In this document: piece after piece, positions 4,657 to 7,807 of the stretch | Layout of the letters: each line of letters begins with the position of its first letter | Position numbering within the stretch: the first letter of the stretch is position 1 | Assembly (NCBI GenBank): GCA_902490245.1 | Contig: CABUDB010000070.1 | Coordinates: 1-7,807 of the forward strand | DNA length: 7,807 bases | Reading direction: 5' to 3' | Source of the DNA: an uncultured Collinsella sp. | Lineage (GTDB): Bacteria; Actinomycetota; Coriobacteriia; Coriobacteriales; Coriobacteriaceae | The notes under the pieces: generated by a model | Told to the model about the DNA's origin: nothing | Databases searched by the model: none | Seen by the model: the letters and a program-made list of their open reading frames with translations, nothing else | Program-made: the position numbers and the translations under genes

Positions 4657-7149
4657 ATGAGCCCGCAGGCTATCGAGGTGCGTGGTGCGCGCGTCCATAA
4701 CCTTAAGGACATCGATATCGATATTCCGCTGGGAAAGCTCGTGGGTATTGCCGGCGTGTCGGGCTCGGGCAAGAGCTCGCTGGCGCTGGGGGTTCTTTAT
4801 GCCGAGGGCTCGCGTCGCTACTTGGAAGCACTCAGCACCTATACTCGACGTCGTCTGACACAGGCCGAGCACGCCCAGGTGGATGAGGTATTGCACGTGC
4901 CGGCGGCGCTCGCGCTGCACCAGCGTCCGAGCGTGCCGGGCGTGCGCTCGACCTTTGGTACCATGACCGAGCTCAACAATAGTCTGCGTCTGCTCTTTAG
5001 CCGTTGCGCCCATCACGTGTGCCCACATTGCGGGGCGCGCGTGGAGCCGAGCCTTAACGTGGCTGCAGGCCTGTCGCTCACGTGTCCGACATGTGGCCGC
5101 GAGTTCTACGCGCCGAGTGCCGAGGATTTGGCTTTCAATAGCGGCGGTGCATGTCCCACCTGTGGCGGTACCGGCGTCATGCGCGAGGTGGACGAGGCGA
5201 GCCTGGTGCCCGACGAGTCCAAGACTATCAACGAGGGCGCGGTGCTTCCTTGGGGCACACTCATGTGGGATCTGATGAAGCAGGTGGCTGGCGAGATGGG
5301 CGTGCGCACCGACGTGCCGTTTAACCAGCTCACGCCTCAAGAGCGCGACATCGTGTTCCACGGTCCGGCGGTTAAAAAGCACATTCTCTACGTTCCCAAA
5401 AACGGCGAGGGCGCCACGCCGCTCGATTTTACCTATTACAACGCTGTCTATACCGTCGAGAATGCGCTCGCCAAGGTTAAGGACGACAAGGGCCTCAAGC
5501 GCGTGGCGCGCTTTTTGCGCGAGGGGCCATGCCGTGACTGTGGCGGCACGCGTCTCTCCGAGGCCGCACGCCATCCCCAGGTGCGCGGTATCAATCTGGC
5601 GCAGGCCGCGGCTATGACGCTGGGTGAGGCGATTGAGTGGGTGCGCGGGGTGCCCGCATCCTTGCCGGCCGAGATGCAGCCCATGGCGACGGATATCTGC
5701 GATTCGTTTTTGAGCACGGCCCGTCGACTGGTCGATCTGGGCCTCGATTACCTTTCGCTCGACCGCGCCGGTGCCACGCTCTCCACGGGCGAGCGTCAGC
5801 GCGTGCAGCTCGCCCGCGTGGTGCGTAACCGATCGACGGGCGTGCTCTATGTGCTGGACGAGCCCTCGATTGGCTTGCATCCTGCCAATGTCGACGGCCT
5901 GGTAGGCGTGATGCGCGATTTGGTGGATGACGGCAACACCGTGGTCGTTGTCGACCACGACACGCGCGTACTGGCGGAAGCCGACTATCTGGTCGAGATG
6001 GGCCCCGTTGCCGGAGCAGGCGGCGGCAATGTGATCGCCGCGGGCGCGGTAGGCGAGGTCGAAGAATCGCAGGGCAGCCGCATCGCCCCATTTTTGCGCT
6101 CGGAGCCTGAGCGCTTGCGTCCGCAGGTGCCTGACGACGAAATGTTTGACCGGGGCCATATCCGCATGGCGACCGATGCCATCCATACCGTCAAACCGCT
6201 CGAAGTCGATATCCCGCGCGGTCGCCTTGTCGCGGTGACGGGCGTTTCGGGTTCGGGTAAGACGACGTTGGTGCTCGAGACACTCATCCCGGCACTTAAG
6301 GCGCAGGCAGCCGGCGAGCGCCTGCCAAAACACGTGCGTTGGGTCGATGCCGAGGGCATTGCACGTGCCAACCTGATAGACGCCACGCCCATCGGTGCCA
6401 ACGTGCGTTCGACGGTAGCGACTTATGCCGACATCCATGATGAACTGCGTCGCGCCTTCGCCCGCACGCCCGAGGCCAAGGCAGCCGGCTACAAGGCAGG
6501 CGCATTTAGCTACAACACTGGCGCTTTGCGCTGCCCTACGTGCGATGGCACGGGTTCGATATCGCTCGACGTGCAGTTTTTGCCCGACGTCGAGATCGTC
6601 TGCCCGGCATGTCGCGGCTCACGTTATGCAGATGCGGCTTCGCATATCCATCGCGAGGGCAAGGACGGGAGCTTGCTGACGTTGCCGCAGCTTATGGACA
6701 TGAGTGTGGACGAGGCCCTCGACGCCACGGTGGGACTCAAGAAGGTTCAGGCGCGCTTGCAGACCTTGCACGACCTGGGCTTGGGTTATCTCACACTTGG
6801 CGAGCCCACACCGGCGCTTTCGGGCGGCGAGGCGCAGCGTCTTAAGCTCGCGAGCGAGATGGGCCGCGTGCAGGATGATGCCGTGTTTGTGTTCGACGAG
6901 CCCACGATCGGCCTGCACCCGCTCGATGTTCAGGTGCTGCTGAGCGTGTTCGACGGTCTCGTTGCCAAGGGCGCCACGGTTATCGTGATCGAACACGACC
7001 TCGATCTTATCCGTAATGCCGATTACGTGATCGACATGGGCCCGGGCGGCGGCGACGCAGGCGGACAAATCGTCTGTGTCGGCACGCCGGGCGACATCGC
7101 TGCCTGCTCCGCAAGCATCACCCTACAGAAGCATCCATATTCTTTATAA
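4657..7149 (+). CDS. UvrA-like tandem ABC ATPase (UvrA2 type, no UvrB-binding domain), 3' end chimeric
   Basis: A soluble UvrA-family protein with two ABC ATPase halves, expected to bind DNA. Half 1: Walker A GVSGSGKSS 33-41, signature LSTGE 375-379, Walker B VLDEP 399-403, then VVDHD. Half 2: Walker A GVSGSGKTT 529-537, LSGGE 721-725, FDEPTIGLHP (D747, E748), then VIEHD. Zinc pairs: C122/C125, C143/C146, C166/C169 with C292/C295, and C626/C629 with C649/C652. Only about 40 residues separate the first CPHC from the CPTC near 166, where E. coli UvrA has well over 100 forming the UvrB-binding domain. Such short forms include UvrA2 and drug-resistance proteins like DrrC, so canonical excision repair is doubtful. 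ATG 4657 has AGGTGA eleven bases upstream; GTG 4642 and ATG 4624 are alternatives. The last eight residues (LQKHPYSL, from about 7123) replace the family's usual G-R-Y-L-like end and come from the foreign segment. Confidence 0.9.
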   Translation: MSPQAIEVRGARVHNLKDIDIDIPLGKLVGIAGVSGSGKSSLALGVLYAEGSRRYLEALSTYTRRRLTQAEHAQVDEVLHVPAALALHQRPSVPGVRSTFGTMTELNNSLRLLFSRCAHHVCPHCGARVEPSLNVAAGLSLTCPTCGREFYAPSAEDLAFNSGGACPTCGGTGVMREVDEASLVPDESKTINEGAVLPWGTLMWDLMKQVAGEMGVRTDVPFNQLTPQERDIVFHGPAVKKHILYVPKNGEGATPLDFTYYNAVYTVENALAKVKDDKGLKRVARFLREGPCRDCGGTRLSEAARHPQVRGINLAQAAAMTLGEAIEWVRGVPASLPAEMQPMATDICDSFLSTARRLVDLGLDYLSLDRAGATLSTGERQRVQLARVVRNRSTGVLYVLDEPSIGLHPANVDGLVGVMRDLVDDGNTVVVVDHDTRVLAEADYLVEMGPVAGAGGGNVIAAGAVGEVEESQGSRIAPFLRSEPERLRPQVPDDEMFDRGHIRMATDAIHTVKPLEVDIPRGRLVAVTGVSGSGKTTLVLETLIPALKAQAAGERLPKHVRWVDAEGIARANLIDATPIGANVRSTVATYADIHDELRRAFARTPEAKAAGYKAGAFSYNTGALRCPTCDGTGSISLDVQFLPDVEIVCPACRGSRYADAASHIHREGKDGSLLTLPQLMDMSVDEALDATVGLKKVQARLQTLHDLGLGYLTLGEPTPALSGGEAQRLKLASEMGRVQDDAVFVFDEPTIGLHPLDVQVLLSVFDGLVAKGATVIVIEHDLDLIRNADYVIDMGPGGGDAGGQIVCVGTPGDIAACSASITLQKHPYSL
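7117..7126. other. Composition breakpoint, probable chimeric join
   Basis: G+C-rich UvrA coding on the plus strand changes here to A+T-rich PTS coding on the minus strand. Both genes lose their expected C-termini at the same point: the UvrA-like protein stops matching after its SIT, and the EIIB-like frame stops two residues after DAS. No insertion-sequence end, target duplication or tRNA is visible. Confidence 0.75.
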
Positions 7150-7318
7150 CAAGCTTTGTATTCGCTGGTTTTGCAAGTTTTATTCCAGCTTTTCTGATTT
7201 CATCGTTTGGCACACTATCATTGGCTATTAAAATGCAATCACTTCCTAATACCTGATTCCAGGCCATTGCAACCTGTCCATGTAGTAAACGATGGTCTAC
7301 TCTGACATTTACTATCAT
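7118..7318 (-). CDS. PTS mannose-family EIIB component, truncated
   Basis: The N-terminal 64 or so residues of a PTS IIB protein of the mannose/fructose/sorbose family, which passes phosphate from EIIA to the sugar during uptake. VRVDHRLLHGQVAMAWNQ (residues 5-22) carries the phosphorylated histidine, H13 by comparison with the R-L-I-H-G-Q-V motif, and CILIANDSVPND follows. A full domain is about 160 residues; here coding ends at the breakpoint near 7123, and the last residue or two before the TGA may come from the other sequence. ATG 7318 has AGAAAGGGG about eight bases upstream. It lies 17 bases after the EIIA stop, so the two form an operon; EIIC and EIID would be expected further downstream. 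Codon use is A+T-rich, unlike the rest of the window. Confidence 0.85.
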   Translation of the reverse strand: MIVNVRVDHRLLHGQVAMAWNQVLGSDCILIANDSVPNDEIRKAGIKLAKPANTKLVIKNMDASVG

Positions 7319-7335
7319 CCTATATACCCCTTTCT

Positions 7336-7755
7336 TTAAAATTCGTCATCTTCTAACGAATCAATACCTGTCCTACTACAAAAATTTATTACACTGTCTG
7401 CTATACCCAAAAGTTCTTCCTCAACCTCAGCAGCATCATTTTTCATTTCTGCTATAGACATTGCTGTTATAACAAGTGCCAGATTCATTCCAGCAATAAG
7501 CCTTATTTGCGGATTAGAAATATACTTCATAAACTCATTATTCACACTTCCACCAAATAAATCTGTAAAAATGATCCAGCTGTCATCCGGTGCAATGCTA
7601 TCAATGAAACCTTTTATTCTTGTCGATACATCATCTTCTCCGTCTACATATGCACATATAACACTGACATTATCCTGCTTTCCAAAAACCATTTCTGCTG
7701 ACGAAAGCATTCCTGCTGCCAGATTTCCGTGTGACGCTAACATAATTTTAACCAT
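7336..7755 (-). CDS. PTS mannose-family EIIA component
   Basis: A complete 139-residue PTS IIA protein of the mannose/fructose/sorbose family, cytoplasmic, which takes phosphate from HPr and hands it to EIIB. The N-terminus MVKIMLASHGNLAAGML holds the phosphoacceptor H9 in the S-H-G context. IIFTDLFGGSVNNEF near residue 60 is the conserved D-L-F-G-G-S loop, and LIAGMNLALVI is the family core strand and helix. The C-terminal 25 or so residues are acidic. Sugar specificity cannot be read from IIA. Only six native bases (GGACAG) remain before ATG 7755; then adapter begins, so the promoter is missing and just part of a ribosome site can be seen. EIIB follows 17 bases downstream. The low G+C style fits a Firmicute such as a Lachnospiraceae member. 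Confidence 0.9.
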   Translation of the reverse strand: MVKIMLASHGNLAAGMLSSAEMVFGKQDNVSVICAYVDGEDDVSTRIKGFIDSIAPDDSWIIFTDLFGGSVNNEFMKYISNPQIRLIAGMNLALVITAMSIAEMKNDAAEVEEELLGIADSVINFCSRTGIDSLEDDEF

Positions 7756-7761
7756 CTGTCC

Positions 7762-7807
7762 AGATCGGAAGAGCGTCGTGTAGGGAAAGAGTGTAGATCT
7801 CGGTGGT
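7762..7807. other. Illumina TruSeq adapter read-through (artefact)
   Basis: All 46 bases to the window end, beginning AGATCGGAAGAGCGTCGTGT, match the reverse complement of the TruSeq universal adapter from its insert-proximal end. This is the sequence trimmed from the 3' end of read 2. It is synthetic and should be removed. Confidence 0.98.

Noticed and set aside
4576..6438. A 620-codon open frame on the minus strand opposite the UvrA-like gene.
   Set aside because: Same reason: it mirrors the plus-strand codon bias and has no domain of its own, while the plus strand encodes a full ABC ATPase.
7123..7761. PTS genes as a horizontally acquired island.
   Set aside because: No mobile-element ends are present, both genes at the boundary are cut off at the same point, and adapter follows within about 640 bases. 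A chimera is the simpler reading.
7571..7783. A 70-codon plus-strand frame ending in DRKSVV.
   Set aside because: It is antisense to the EIIA gene and its end is translated adapter, so it cannot be real.

Overview
The window is best read as the end of a short-read (Illumina) assembly contig with three unlike parts. Positions 1 to about 7122 are one G+C-rich, compactly coded block. Gene content and codon style suggest a Coriobacteriia-type actinobacterium such as Collinsella; this is inference without a database search. Positions about 7123-7761 are A+T-rich and carry two mannose-family PTS genes on the minus strand, with codon use typical of a low-G+C Firmicute. Positions 7762-7807 are not biological: they match the reverse complement of the Illumina TruSeq universal adapter over all 46 bases.

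Layout of the G+C-rich block: (1) the C-terminal end of an RsmJ-like 16S rRNA methyltransferase (2-199, +); (2) a convergent small zinc-ribbon-like protein of unknown function (248-544, -); (3) a divergent GNAT acetyltransferase (622-1110, +), with an 8-bp inverted repeat between genes 2 and 3 and a clear intrinsic terminator after gene 3; (4) a TetM-like translation GTPase (1417-3419, +) broken by a one-base frameshift near 3015-3021; (5) a 13-bp palindrome and three helically phased 10-bp repeats; (6) an AAA-type ATP-binding protein (3513-4631, +) interrupted by an in-frame TAG at 4497-4499; (7) a UvrA-like tandem ABC ATPase (4657 onward, +) lacking the usual UvrB-binding insert. The last few codons of gene 7 appear to be replaced by foreign sequence at the junction.

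The ATPase and UvrA-like genes are close enough to be co-transcribed. The TetM-like GTPase and the UvrA-like protein belong to families with stress or drug-protection members, but nothing here proves a joint function. I do not see a convincing new biological system. The strongest signals concern sequence integrity: residual adapter, a chimeric join, and two lesions in neighbouring genes whose downstream coding is otherwise intact. The best biological leads are the phased repeats before the ATPase gene, the divergent-promoter inverted repeat, and the small cysteine-rich protein.
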